Positions 27,469 to 36,082 of a DNA stretch of 64,000 bases are shown piece by piece. Below the pieces are notes generated by a model. The model searched no databases, was not told where the DNA came from, and saw nothing but the letters and a program-made list of their open reading frames with translations. The stretch is taken from NCBI RefSeq assembly GCF_000190415.1, contig NZ_AEWF01000004.1, forward strand, positions 310,001 through 374,000. The letters run 5' to 3'. Positions within the stretch are counted from its first letter, which is position 1; each line of letters opens with the position of its first letter. Made by a program: the position numbers and the translations under genes. Origin of the DNA: Candidatus Odyssella thessalonicensis L13 (GTDB taxonomy: Bacteria; Pseudomonadota; Alphaproteobacteria; Paracaedibacterales; Paracaedibacteraceae).

Positions 27469-27497
27469 AAAAGCCGGAACTATTCCGGCTTTTTTTA
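27469..27497 (+). terminator. Rho-independent terminator of the BI-1 gene
   Basis: AAAAGCCGGAA and TTCCGGCTTTTTTT pair around a three-base loop, starting 21 bases after the stop. The T-run is seven long. Confidence 0.92.
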
Positions 27498-27895
27498 TGA
27501 GGTAGATTTATAAAAGCAACTCCTTAAACATAAGGTTAAATAAACGACTATATAAGTATTGGAGGGGGCGGATACAAGGCGCGGGCTCAAGCAGTTTTAA
27601 TGCTAACACAGTAGGGCTAATTTCGCTTCACAGCTTTAAGTTTGTAAGGTCATTGTTTGCATTTGCAATGTGAGGTGCTCCTATTCTTCCCACGGTTTCA
27701 ACATTATAGTTTGATATGTTTTACTATGTTTGCGTGAAAAAGCAAGGTTGGTCGGGACAGAAAGGAAATATGATGTTTTGAAGAAAGAGCGTCCAAAATC
27801 CAATGCTAAACAAAAAATACTTTAGATTTTTATCAAAGGCCTTCTTTATCACAGGGTCTTGGAGCGCTTTTGGAGTGAGGTTCCTTGCTTTGATT
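27498..27895. other. Intergenic stretch, about 400 bases
   Basis: AT-rich, between the BI-1 terminator and the convergent gene ending at 27896. No gene, repeat or RNA is recognised. Confidence 0.5.
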
Positions 27896-29014
27896 TCAGT
27901 CTACTAGCAAGGAAGAGCCTGCGGAGATTTGCTTTTCTCCAGTTTCTTCTTCATCTTCTGAAAAATCTGATAATAAAGCTGCCTGTGCAAACTTTTGAGC
28001 TAGTTTATCATCTACAAGCTGGCGGGGTGAGTTATGATCCTCATCGGTCGAAAAACCTGGAGCGATCCAAAGAAACCGTCCCAACGTGGTCTTCTCGCTG
28101 ATATCCCAGCCAATAGAGGTATGTAGAAGCTGTTGGTAATAAAGGGGTGACTGCTTTCCAAGAATGACACGGGTAACAATTCGCTGGGATAAAGGGGATG
28201 TAAATGTATATTCTACCGTTTTAAAGTCAATCAGAGGGACTTCTAGATTCTGCAGTTTGCGAGTCTCTATCACAACCTTCATAATTCCCTCTTCAGTAAT
28301 TTCAATAGAATCAAGGTAGGTAAAAATTTTTCTTCCAGGTTTAACATCCTCATAGTTATAGTCTGTATCTTTTGTATTTTTATGCCTTCTTAAAGCTCTT
28401 AAAGGAGTTTTCTGATCAGTATGGGGTAAGTCTAAGGCCTGTGTTAGTTCTTGGAGGACAGTAAGTCCCGAACGTGGCCTATAGGTTAACGCAGCTGAAA
28501 TAACCTGCATCGGAAAAGAGGGAAGAATATAGTTCGTGTCTTTTAAGGTTAGGAATTTGCCAAGATTGGTGACTGCAAATTCGCTCTCCTTGCCACCGAG
28601 CAGCTGAGTAAAGAAATGAGTGAGGTGAACGGCGTCTAGCTCGTTAGCGAAAATGCTTAGAGCTAAATGCTGTACCTTCATGTTGCAAAATACGAAAACT
28701 TCTAGTTTATTTCTAAAAATAGTTCCGACATGAACGTATAAGTTCTTACTGGCTTCAGGATTACTTTGATAGCCAATTCTAGGAGCATATAAGCTCATAC
28801 TAGATGGAAAGTTATGGTGATAGCCAAAATCCAAATGTGCGATAAATTTATGATAAAGCTTATCGTCACCAGTATTCTGCTCAAATGGGATGGATGATTC
28901 TGATTCCACTTGCGGATGTTCCCTTTCTCTAACAGCACTGTCTGGCCTTTCCATCGCCAACAAAGGAGTCGCGGTTAGGAAAGTTGCAAGTAAGAATTGA
29001 GTTAATTTATGCAT
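27896..29014 (-). CDS. Exported protein of unknown function, 372 aa
   Basis: Unrecognised. The N-terminus (MHKLTQFLLATFLTATPLLAMERP) is a clear signal peptide with the A-M-E junction that recurs in this window. The mature part mixes strands and helices (LYVHVGTIFRNKLEVFVF, EYTFTSPLSQRIVTRVILG) and ends in an acidic, Ser/Glu-rich tail. AGGA lies eight bases upstream of the ATG. It has no close neighbours on its strand. A soluble periplasmic or secreted protein is the most that can be said. Confidence 0.75.
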   Translation of the reverse strand: MHKLTQFLLATFLTATPLLAMERPDSAVREREHPQVESESSIPFEQNTGDDKLYHKFIAHLDFGYHHNFPSSMSLYAPRIGYQSNPEASKNLYVHVGTIFRNKLEVFVFCNMKVQHLALSIFANELDAVHLTHFFTQLLGGKESEFAVTNLGKFLTLKDTNYILPSFPMQVISAALTYRPRSGLTVLQELTQALDLPHTDQKTPLRALRRHKNTKDTDYNYEDVKPGRKIFTYLDSIEITEEGIMKVVIETRKLQNLEVPLIDFKTVEYTFTSPLSQRIVTRVILGKQSPLYYQQLLHTSIGWDISEKTTLGRFLWIAPGFSTDEDHNSPRQLVDDKLAQKFAQAALLSDFSEDEEETGEKQISAGSSLLVD

Positions 29015-29466
29015 GGTGTTTTCCTAATCTATAGTCTTGTGTGGTGTTAAGGGGCAGCTTTTCTTAGTCACTATAGGTATAGATGGTTATGAAAATAAAG
29101 GAATCAATAAAATAATGCTGAGTTAGTTGATGTCCTTAATAAAGTTAGTAAATATCCAAGTATTTAAAAACAGGGAGCATTAAAAATAGCTTAAGATTTA
29201 GCCTCACCAGAATTTAGTATCTATGGCTATAATCTTCTCTGCAACCAAAGCGCAACCGGATAATAGCGAGAACTATAAGTTTAATACCTCAACAAGGAAA
29301 TGAAGCTAGTAAGAGAGTGTGCCTAATTATTGCGCACATCCAAAAGTTAGTGTATGGTGTCTAACAAGGTATTAAATGTTGGATAGAGAGAAAGACGCTT
29401 TAAGCAAAAACCTACATTCACTATTTTGGTAGATGGGATCAGTAAGTATTTGCCAAGTTCTAAAAC
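29015..29466. other. Intergenic region with possible promoter of the dusB operon
   Basis: This divergent spacer of 452 bases has no reading frame. TTGCGC (29330-29335), 17 bases, TATGGT (29353-29358) is a plausible sigma-70 promoter about 110 bases before dusB. Nothing else is recognised. Confidence 0.4.
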
Positions 29467-30450
29467 ATGGAACTCAAGATGACGATTAGAATAGATAAAA
29501 TTGAGCTGGAGATGCCCGTTATCTTAGCACCTATGTCAGGTGTTACGGATATGCCTTTCCGCCGACTGGTAAAACGGATGGGTGCAGGATTAGTTATCTC
29601 CGAGATGATTGCTAGTCAAGCCATGGTTCGCCAAGTGCGCCAGACAATGAAAATGATTGAAAAGTCGCCAGAAGAATTGCCGATGGCCGTGCAATTAGCT
29701 GGGTGTGAGCCATCAGTGATGGCAGAAGCGGCCCGCCTGAATGAAGATCTAGGAGCCCAGATTATTGATATCAATATGGGCTGTCCGGTAAAAAAAGTGG
29801 TGAATGGTCATGCGGGCTCCTCGTTGATGCGCGATGAGGCTTTAGCTGCCCGTATTATCGAAGCGACGGTGAAGGCTGTAAAGGTACCGGTCACTTTGAA
29901 AATGCGAACAGGATGGGATGACAATACTCGAAATGCGCCCCGATTAGCTAAGATTGCTGAAGAGTGTGGCATTAAAATGATTACAATACATGGCCGGACA
30001 CGCTGCCAACTTTACAATGGTCGGGCAGACTGGGCCTTTATCCGTCAAGTCAAAGACGCCGTAAAGGTACCAGTTATTGGTAACGGTGATGTAGTGAGTA
30101 TTGAGGATGCTCAAACTCTATTGCAGCAAAGTGGAGCTGACGGCGTTATGGTCGGGCGAGGATGTTATGGTCGGCCTTGGTTTATCAATCAAATTGGCCA
30201 CTTTTTGAAAACTGGAACATACCTGCCGGACCCAGACTTAGCAACACAGCGACTTATTGTGAAGACTCATTTGGATGATATTCTATCGCATTATGGCGTT
30301 GCTACAGGAATCAAAATTGCCCGTAAACATGTGGGTTGGTACAGTAAGGGGCTAACCAATTCTACGGATTTCCGTGTTAACGTCAATCGTGTAGAAGATC
30401 CCACCACTATGCATCAACTTATTGATGAATTTTATCAGCCGTTGATTTAG
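29467..30450 (+). CDS. dusB: tRNA-dihydrouridine synthase DusB (NifR3)
   Basis: An FMN enzyme that reduces uridines in the D-loop of tRNA. It is a TIM barrel with APMSGVTDMPFRRLV (about 19-33), NMGCPVKKVVNGHAGSSLM with the catalytic Cys (about 100-118), the TLKMRTGWDD strand, ITIHGRTRCQLYNGRADW (about 177-194) and the phosphate-binding GNGDV and GVMVGRGCYGRPW. The C-terminal RNA-binding helical domain is present; 327 aa is normal. It could start at 29467 or at the ATG at 29479; neither has a strong ribosome site. It leads the operon that continues with the Fis-like gene nine bases later. In E. coli the pair is dusB-fis; in typical alphaproteobacteria nifR3 precedes ntrBC. Confidence 0.96.
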   Translation: MELKMTIRIDKIELEMPVILAPMSGVTDMPFRRLVKRMGAGLVISEMIASQAMVRQVRQTMKMIEKSPEELPMAVQLAGCEPSVMAEAARLNEDLGAQIIDINMGCPVKKVVNGHAGSSLMRDEALAARIIEATVKAVKVPVTLKMRTGWDDNTRNAPRLAKIAEECGIKMITIHGRTRCQLYNGRADWAFIRQVKDAVKVPVIGNGDVVSIEDAQTLLQQSGADGVMVGRGCYGRPWFINQIGHFLKTGTYLPDPDLATQRLIVKTHLDDILSHYGVATGIKIARKHVGWYSKGLTNSTDFRVNVNRVEDPTTMHQLIDEFYQPLI

Positions 30451-30459
30451 GAGCCGGTA

Positions 30460-30750
30460 ATGAGCGTCGCAAAAGAAAACAATACAGAGGTTTTAACCAT
30501 GAATCCAACTCGCGGTCTAGGGGGGATGGTTGAAACGTTCATCGATAATTATTTTAAAGCCCATGAGGGAGTGACGCCGGTTTCAGGCTTATATGAGCGC
30601 GTTATCCAAGAGGTAGAGCGCCCCTTACTGAAGGCTACGCTCAAGCTAGTGGGCGGGAATCAAAAAAAGGCTGCTGAAATACTTGGCATTAATCGTAACA
30701 CATTAAGAAAGCGCCTAACTGAACTCCAAATAAATCTGTCTGAGTTATAG
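30460..30750 (+). CDS. fis: Fis-family DNA-binding protein (NtrC-tail-like)
   Basis: 96 aa, the size of Fis. The C-terminal half LYERVIQEVERPLL...GGNQKKAAEILGINRNTLRKRL is the Fis/NtrC helix-turn-helix; residues 28-45 (VETFIDNYFKAHEG) align with the Fis NYF region. Fis bends DNA and affects supercoiling and global transcription; the NtrC tail binds enhancer sites. It sits exactly where ntrB-ntrC stand in related alphaproteobacteria (nifR3-ntrB-ntrC-ntrY-ntrX), so it may be a stripped-down NtrC or a true Fis. AGGAG precedes the ATG at 30460, nine bases after dusB, and ntrY follows two bases after the stop, so the genes are co-transcribed. Confidence 0.9.
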   Translation: MSVAKENNTEVLTMNPTRGLGGMVETFIDNYFKAHEGVTPVSGLYERVIQEVERPLLKATLKLVGGNQKKAAEILGINRNTLRKRLTELQINLSEL

Positions 30751-30752
30751 TA

Positions 30753-32972
30753 ATGGCCGAGGCAGGGCTTCTCCAAAATTTAACGAAATGGTTAGGTCGC
30801 GCTGTCCATAATGATATATGGCTGCGCCGTCTAGGCTTAGTGTTGAGCGTTGCCGCGATCTTATCGGGCGTAGCTACTTATTTGGTATTAACAGGCACAG
30901 ACGACTTTGCGGATAAATCGAGTCACGTATTACCGTTAATCTACCTCGATTTAACTTTAATGTTATTGTTGTCAGTCGTTATTGCTAAACGGCTTATCGA
31001 GTTATGGGCAGAACGACGCAAAGGTGCTGCGGGATCAAAGTTACATGTTCAGATCGCAGCTTTATTTGCATTTGTTGCGATCACACCCGGAATTTTTGTT
31101 ACCGTCTTCTCTGCTCTGTTTTTCAACGTTGGTGTCGAGGCCTGGTTCAGTGAGCCGGTCCGTCAGGCGTTAAATGAAGCAAAAGTGGTGGCCAACGCGT
31201 ATCTCTATGAGCGGGCCAAGTCGATTGAGAAGGATGCGGTGGCGATCTTAAATGAAATTGCTCCGACCATTGAATCGCAGGTGCGTTTTCCAGATTTAAT
31301 ATCGGAGAGATTAACCAAGATCACGCGTGAGGACCGAGGCATTGATGAAGCTTTAATCTTGGATGAGTATTGCAATGTGGTGGGACGAGCATTTCTAACG
31401 TTCGCTCTAGAGTTTGAAACCGTCCTCGTCGAGGCATTCGAGCGAGCAAAGGCAGGCGAAATTGTTGTCTTATCCAATGAAAAGGATGATCGCGTTAGGG
31501 CCTTGGCCCGTATTGATCCCCAAGGTCACTACTTTCTTTATATTGGTAAGTTAATTGATGCGGATGTTTTACGCCATGTGAAACAGACAGAAAGTGCTAT
31601 TGCAGAGTATGAGCGCCTTGATGCTCAACGTTCGGGCTTACAGATTACCTTTATTTTGTTCTTCTCGCTTGTGGCACTATTGCTATTGCTGGCTGCTATT
31701 TGGGCAGGACTAACTGTCGCTAATTTGTTTGTGCGGCCGATTAGTCGCTTGATTACTGCATCTGATGCCGTCAGTCAAGGCAATCTGGAAGTGCAGGTTG
31801 AGGCAGAAGGGTCTATTAATAATGAGCTGGGGATTTTAGCTGAGGCCTTTAACCGGATGACATATCAGCTGCGGCATCAACGCCAAGATCTGGTGAATGC
31901 CAGCTTGCAAATCGATCAGCGACGCCAGTTCATGGAAGCAGTTTTATCTCGTATTTCAGCCGGCGTAATCAGCGCTGATCATCAAGGAGTGATTAGTCTT
32001 ATCAATCGACGGGCGCGAGAATTATTTGATATAAAAGATGAATCAGCAAGTTTAAGTTTGACTCAACTGCTGCCAGAGGTTAAACCGTTAATAGAGCAGG
32101 TCTCTAAGGAGCCCGATGGCGTGGCTTCAAGCCAACTAACTTTGATGCGTCGCGGCGTCACGCGGGTATTGCAGCTAGTGGTGGTTACCGATCATTCTGG
32201 GCGCCGTAAATCGGGGCTGATTATAACGATCGACGATGTAACCCCCCTCCTTTCCGCGCAACGTAAAGCAGCCTGGTCTGATGTAGCTCGTAAGATTGCT
32301 CATGAAATTAAGAACCCATTGACACCCATTCAGTTATCGGCGGAAAGGTTGAAAAGAAAATACTTGAAAGAAATACAAAGCGACCCTGAAGTATTTAAGA
32401 CATGCGTTGATACAATTGTCAGGCAGGTGGGGCAAATTGGGCGCCTGGTTAGCGAGTTTTCGTCTTTTGCCCGTATGCCAGAGCCAATCCTAACCGTTGA
32501 TAATATGGTTCAGATTTGTGCGAATGCTCTTGCTTTGCAGATTCAGGCCCATAGTAATATTAAATTTTCATTAATAGCTGGTGAAGGTGAACTGCTTGTA
32601 GATTGTGATCCCTCACAAATGAGTCAAGTGCTGACAAATTTATTACAAAATGCTATTAATGCCGTAACGCTCGATGAAATTGCAGGATTAAAGAAGCCTC
32701 TTCACCCTGAAATATCCATTACTGTGGCCCAGCTTGATACTAAAGTATGTGTCATGGTCGATGATAATGGGCCCGGTTTGCCAGTTAACGGCCGAGAACG
32801 GCTGACAGAGCCGTATTATACGACTCACTCGAAAGGGACTGGTCTTGGGCTTGCAATTGTGTCTAAAATTATAGAAGATCATCGAGGACGACTAGAGCTA
32901 GGAAATAGTCCTCTGGGGGGGGCTCGCGTGCTTTTTGAATTGCCACTGGTAACAAAACGGATGAATGGATAG
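30753..32972 (+). CDS. ntrY: Sensor histidine kinase NtrY
   Basis: A membrane kinase of the NtrYX pair, which responds to nitrogen or redox state in alphaproteobacteria. The N-terminal hydrophobic spans are at about 27-47, 64-84 and 104-126, followed by a periplasmic part and another span (about 296-322). Then come HAMP (VRPISRLITASDAVS), PAS (about 390-490), HisKA with ARKIAHEIKNPLTPIQ (phospho-acceptor His517), and an ATPase core with NLLQNAINAV, DNGPGLP and GTGLGLAIVSKI. All kinase boxes are intact and 739 aa is full length. It starts two bases after the Fis-like gene and abuts ntrX directly. Confidence 0.96.
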   Translation: MAEAGLLQNLTKWLGRAVHNDIWLRRLGLVLSVAAILSGVATYLVLTGTDDFADKSSHVLPLIYLDLTLMLLLSVVIAKRLIELWAERRKGAAGSKLHVQIAALFAFVAITPGIFVTVFSALFFNVGVEAWFSEPVRQALNEAKVVANAYLYERAKSIEKDAVAILNEIAPTIESQVRFPDLISERLTKITREDRGIDEALILDEYCNVVGRAFLTFALEFETVLVEAFERAKAGEIVVLSNEKDDRVRALARIDPQGHYFLYIGKLIDADVLRHVKQTESAIAEYERLDAQRSGLQITFILFFSLVALLLLLAAIWAGLTVANLFVRPISRLITASDAVSQGNLEVQVEAEGSINNELGILAEAFNRMTYQLRHQRQDLVNASLQIDQRRQFMEAVLSRISAGVISADHQGVISLINRRARELFDIKDESASLSLTQLLPEVKPLIEQVSKEPDGVASSQLTLMRRGVTRVLQLVVVTDHSGRRKSGLIITIDDVTPLLSAQRKAAWSDVARKIAHEIKNPLTPIQLSAERLKRKYLKEIQSDPEVFKTCVDTIVRQVGQIGRLVSEFSSFARMPEPILTVDNMVQICANALALQIQAHSNIKFSLIAGEGELLVDCDPSQMSQVLTNLLQNAINAVTLDEIAGLKKPLHPEISITVAQLDTKVCVMVDDNGPGLPVNGRERLTEPYYTTHSKGTGLGLAIVSKIIEDHRGRLELGNSPLGGARVLFELPLVTKRMNG

Positions 32973-34397
32973 ATGACTCAAGACATTTTAATCGTTGATG
33001 ACGAAGCCGATATTCGAGAGTTAGTGTCAGGCATCTTATCGGATGAAGGGTACGGAACTCGCGTCGCAAAGGATGGTACAGAAGCACTGGCAGCCATTAA
33101 ATTTAGGCAGCCAAATCTGGTAATTCTGGATGTGTGGTTAGGCGATGGTGAAAGAGATGGTATCCGCATCTTAGAAATGATCAAGCGTGATCATCCCTAT
33201 GTGCCGGTTATTATGATGAGTGGTCATGGGACTATCGAGACCGCGGTTTGCGCAATTAAGCGAGGTGCTTATGACTTTATTGAGAAGCCCTTTGAAGCAG
33301 AACGGATGTTGTTGGTCATTAACCGGGCACTTGAAGCTGCTAAGCTGCGCCGAGAGAATGAAGAATTAAAAGTTAAGACTGGGGGAACAGAACTGTTGGG
33401 CTCCTCAACAGCTATCTCGCATATCCGCCAGGCGATCGACAAAGTTGCTGGTAGCAATAGCCGTATTTTTATTGGTGGCCCTTCAGGGTCCGGCAAGGAA
33501 GTCATTGCCCGCTTAATTCATCAGCAATCAAAGCGAGCTAATTCACCTTTTATTCATATTAACTGTTCTGCGATTCATCCGGATCATATAGAGGCTGAAT
33601 TGTTTGGCACGGAAATCATTGGTCTCGATGAGTCTCTTCCGCGCAAGATTGGCTTAATCGAACGAGCTCACGGGGGAACTTTATATCTTAATGAAGTTAT
33701 GGATCTGCCGTTGCCAGCTCAGGCTAAACTTATTCGTGTTTTACAAGAAGGCGGCTTTTGTCGGTTAGGGGATAATCAAAGGATCGAAGTTGATGTCCGT
33801 ATTATTGCTGCTACTTCCAAATGTGTCGCAGAAGAAATAAAGGAAGGACGTTTTCGACAAGATCTTTATGATCGGTTAAGTGTTATTCCCATTGAGGTCC
33901 CGCCCTTAACAGAGCGGCTGACAGATATTCCTGAGTTGGTTAACCATTTTATGTATCAGGCAAGCCGATCCCATGGACGGGCTGTGCGCACTTTAGCGCC
34001 CGAAGCCTTAATTATGATGCAATCTTACCCTTGGCCGGGGAATGTACGACAGTTAAAAAATGTGGTGGAATGGGTGTTGTTAATGGCACCCGGGGATGCG
34101 CGAGAGCCCGTGACATGTGAAATGTTGCCACCGGAGATTCGAACTGATGTTAAAATGCCAAGTTTAGGAAATCCATCCATTGTGATTATGCCGTTAAGGG
34201 AAGCCCGAGAAGCCTTCGAACGGGAATATTTACTGACTCAAGTCAACCGATTTGGGGGAAACATTTCAAAAACAGCTCGCTTTATTGGAATGGAAAGATC
34301 AGCGCTTCATCGCAAGTTACGAGCATTGGGGGTACATGAAGGACGCTCTGAGGTAGACGAGGATGAGCTACAAGACAAGGACGTAAGTATAGCATGA
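32973..34397 (+). CDS. ntrX: Response regulator NtrX, lacking the sigma-54 GAFTGA loop
   Basis: Receiver (1-120, phospho-acceptor Asp53 in LVILDVW, DDEADI acidic pocket), AAA+ domain (about 140-370) and Fis-type HTH (about 420-460; ISKTARFIGMERSALHRKLRALG). Walker A is GGPSGSGKE (168-176). Where sigma-54 activators have GAFTGA, this protein reads ELFGTEIIGLDESLPRKIGLIE, and the Walker B site is GGTLYLNEV, with Asn in place of Asp. It is therefore unlikely to activate sigma-54 RNA polymerase and may act as a sigma-70-type regulator, as proposed for other alphaproteobacterial NtrX. The ATG immediately follows the ntrY stop; the last bases overlap trkA by four. Confidence 0.96.
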   Translation: MTQDILIVDDEADIRELVSGILSDEGYGTRVAKDGTEALAAIKFRQPNLVILDVWLGDGERDGIRILEMIKRDHPYVPVIMMSGHGTIETAVCAIKRGAYDFIEKPFEAERMLLVINRALEAAKLRRENEELKVKTGGTELLGSSTAISHIRQAIDKVAGSNSRIFIGGPSGSGKEVIARLIHQQSKRANSPFIHINCSAIHPDHIEAELFGTEIIGLDESLPRKIGLIERAHGGTLYLNEVMDLPLPAQAKLIRVLQEGGFCRLGDNQRIEVDVRIIAATSKCVAEEIKEGRFRQDLYDRLSVIPIEVPPLTERLTDIPELVNHFMYQASRSHGRAVRTLAPEALIMMQSYPWPGNVRQLKNVVEWVLLMAPGDAREPVTCEMLPPEIRTDVKMPSLGNPSIVIMPLREAREAFEREYLLTQVNRFGGNISKTARFIGMERSALHRKLRALGVHEGRSEVDEDELQDKDVSIA

Positions 34398-35770
34398 AGG
34401 TGGTCATCCTCGGCGGCGGGCAAGTTGGATTTAACATCGCACGCTATTTATCGGGTGAAAATAATGACATTACCATGGTTGACCAATCAGGGGAATTGTT
34501 GCGCAAATTAAGCGACAGCATTGATATTCAGCCGGTGGTTGGATACGCTTCTCACCCGGATGTTTTAGAAAAGGCTGGTCTTTATGAAGCCGACTTGTTG
34601 ATCGCCGTCACTGCCTCTGATGAGGTAAATATTGTTGCCTGCGAAGTGGCTAACTCCTTATTTAAGGTTCCCAAGAAAATCGCGCGTATCCGTAATAAAA
34701 GTTATCTAGACCCTAATCTGCATTGGCTTTTTGATCCTGATCGCATTTCTATTGATCATATCATTTCCCCTGAATCAGAAGTGGCCCAAACAATTAGCAG
34801 CAGCTTACAAGTGATGGGGGCGTTTGATGTAAAGTCCATCGGCAGTGATGAAGTCAAGATTGTAGGGGTGAGGTGTGAACATCCCTCGGCGATATTAAAT
34901 ACACCCCTGAAATTCCTGCCTAGCCTCTTTCCAAAACTAGAATTCATGATCGCTTGTATTTATCGCCAAGATTCTATGTTTATCCCCTCAGGGGAAGATA
35001 AAATCCTGATTGGCGATGAGGTATATTTTGTGGCGCACCAAAATTATATTCCCGAGATCATGCGCCATATTCATCAAGATTCAATTTATGGTAAGCGAAC
35101 CTTAATTGTAGGGGCAGGCAGTATTGGTTTAGCCTTAGCTCAAGAAATGGAAGCAACGCTAGGGCAACAGACAACAAAGATTATTGAACGCAATGCCGCC
35201 CGAGCCGAATTTGTTGCACGTCAGTTACGCCAAACGGAGATACTGTGTGGCGATGCGCTAGATGCTGAAATTCTGACAGAGGCTAATATCATTGAAACCG
35301 ATACCATTGTCTGCGTGACTGAGGATGACAAAGTCAATATTCTCGCCGCTCTTTTAGCGAAACAAGAAGGAGCGACCCGCGCCCTAATCTTACTAAATAA
35401 TATGGATTACGCTCCCTTGGTAACTTCTTTGGGCGTTGATGCAATTATTAGCCCCCATGCCATTACGGTTTCGACCATCCTTAAGTATGTGCGCCAAGGT
35501 CAGATCCGGGCGGTTCACTCGCTTAAGGAAGGGCAAATCGAAATCATTGAAGCAGAAGCGAAAGAAACAACCAATGTTGTCGGCTTAACCTTAGAAGATA
35601 TAACCATTCGCGATCAAATCGAAGTCGCGGGTCTATACCGCAGCGGACAATTTTTTATTATGCCGAGCAAGACCACCATTCGCGTCGGCGATCGCTTAAT
35701 TTTAGTGGTGGCAGAAGCATCGGTCCCTAAAGTTGAGCGTCTTTTTGCGCAACGGCCAGGATATTTATAA
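34394..35770 (+). CDS. trkA: Trk potassium uptake protein TrkA
   Basis: The peripheral NAD-binding regulator of TrkH/TrkG K+ channels. Two RCK halves are visible: RCK_N with VVILGGGQVGFNIARYL (residues 2-18) and again LIVGAGSIGLALAQEME (about 237-253), each followed by an RCK_C domain. At 458 aa it is normal. It overlaps ntrX by four bases (ATGA), so expression is coupled; the ntrYX-trkA order is an alphaproteobacterial signature. The trkH channel gene is not in the window. In related genomes hfq follows trkA; here only a small unrecognised frame follows. Confidence 0.96.
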   Translation: MKVVILGGGQVGFNIARYLSGENNDITMVDQSGELLRKLSDSIDIQPVVGYASHPDVLEKAGLYEADLLIAVTASDEVNIVACEVANSLFKVPKKIARIRNKSYLDPNLHWLFDPDRISIDHIISPESEVAQTISSSLQVMGAFDVKSIGSDEVKIVGVRCEHPSAILNTPLKFLPSLFPKLEFMIACIYRQDSMFIPSGEDKILIGDEVYFVAHQNYIPEIMRHIHQDSIYGKRTLIVGAGSIGLALAQEMEATLGQQTTKIIERNAARAEFVARQLRQTEILCGDALDAEILTEANIIETDTIVCVTEDDKVNILAALLAKQEGATRALILLNNMDYAPLVTSLGVDAIISPHAITVSTILKYVRQGQIRAVHSLKEGQIEIIEAEAKETTNVVGLTLEDITIRDQIEVAGLYRSGQFFIMPSKTTIRVGDRLILVVAEASVPKVERLFAQRPGYL

Positions 35771-35927
35771 AAAACAGCTTTTAGAGCTTCAAGATAAATT
35801 GTCCCTCGATTTAATAGAGTATCTTAAAGTGCTATGGGTGGAGCTACCTATTCATGAGCGTCTCGACACGGCTTCTCCGGAAGAGTTTGCCACCAAAATC
35901 TTGGCAATGCTTAAAAGGAAAAATTAG
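35733..35927 (+). CDS. Possible small protein after trkA, 64 aa or less
   Basis: Overlaps the last 38 bases of trkA in another frame and ends before a hairpin. The sequence is helical and amphipathic (LLELQDKLSLDLIEYLKVLW, ASPEEFATKILAML), which looks coding, but there is no ATG near its beginning: only a TTG at 35733, or another TTG at 35799, would serve. It could be translationally coupled to trkA, or be a decayed piece of a gene that once stood here. It is not Hfq. I cannot name it. Confidence 0.35.
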   Translation: MSVFLRNGQDIYKKQLLELQDKLSLDLIEYLKVLWVELPIHERLDTASPEEFATKILAMLKRKN

Positions 35928-35940
35928 GGATCGAATAGTC

Positions 35941-35970
35941 TAAAGAGTCAAGCTTAAACTTGATTCTTTA
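35941..35970 (+). terminator. Inverted repeat ending the dusB-trkA operon
   Basis: TAAAGAGTCAAG and CTTGATTCTTTA pair (12 positions, one G-U) around a six-base loop. No T-run follows, so it may work with Rho or simply protect the mRNA end. Confidence 0.5.
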
Positions 35971-36039
35971 GGCCTATGAGCTGAGTTCTAGAAGCCTAAA
36001 ATCAGTTTAATTCTGAGGCTCTGACATTTCTATGAATTG

Positions 36040-36082
36040 AAAACAAGCGCAGCATCAAACACAGGGCTGCGCTGTTTGTTTT
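36040..36082. terminator. Bidirectional terminator
   Basis: AAAACAAGCGCAGC pairs with GCTGCGCTGTTTGTTTT across a 12-base loop. The right arm ends T-rich for the plus strand and the left arm A-rich, giving TTTT on the minus strand, where it overlaps the end of the 36081-36872 gene. Confidence 0.75.
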
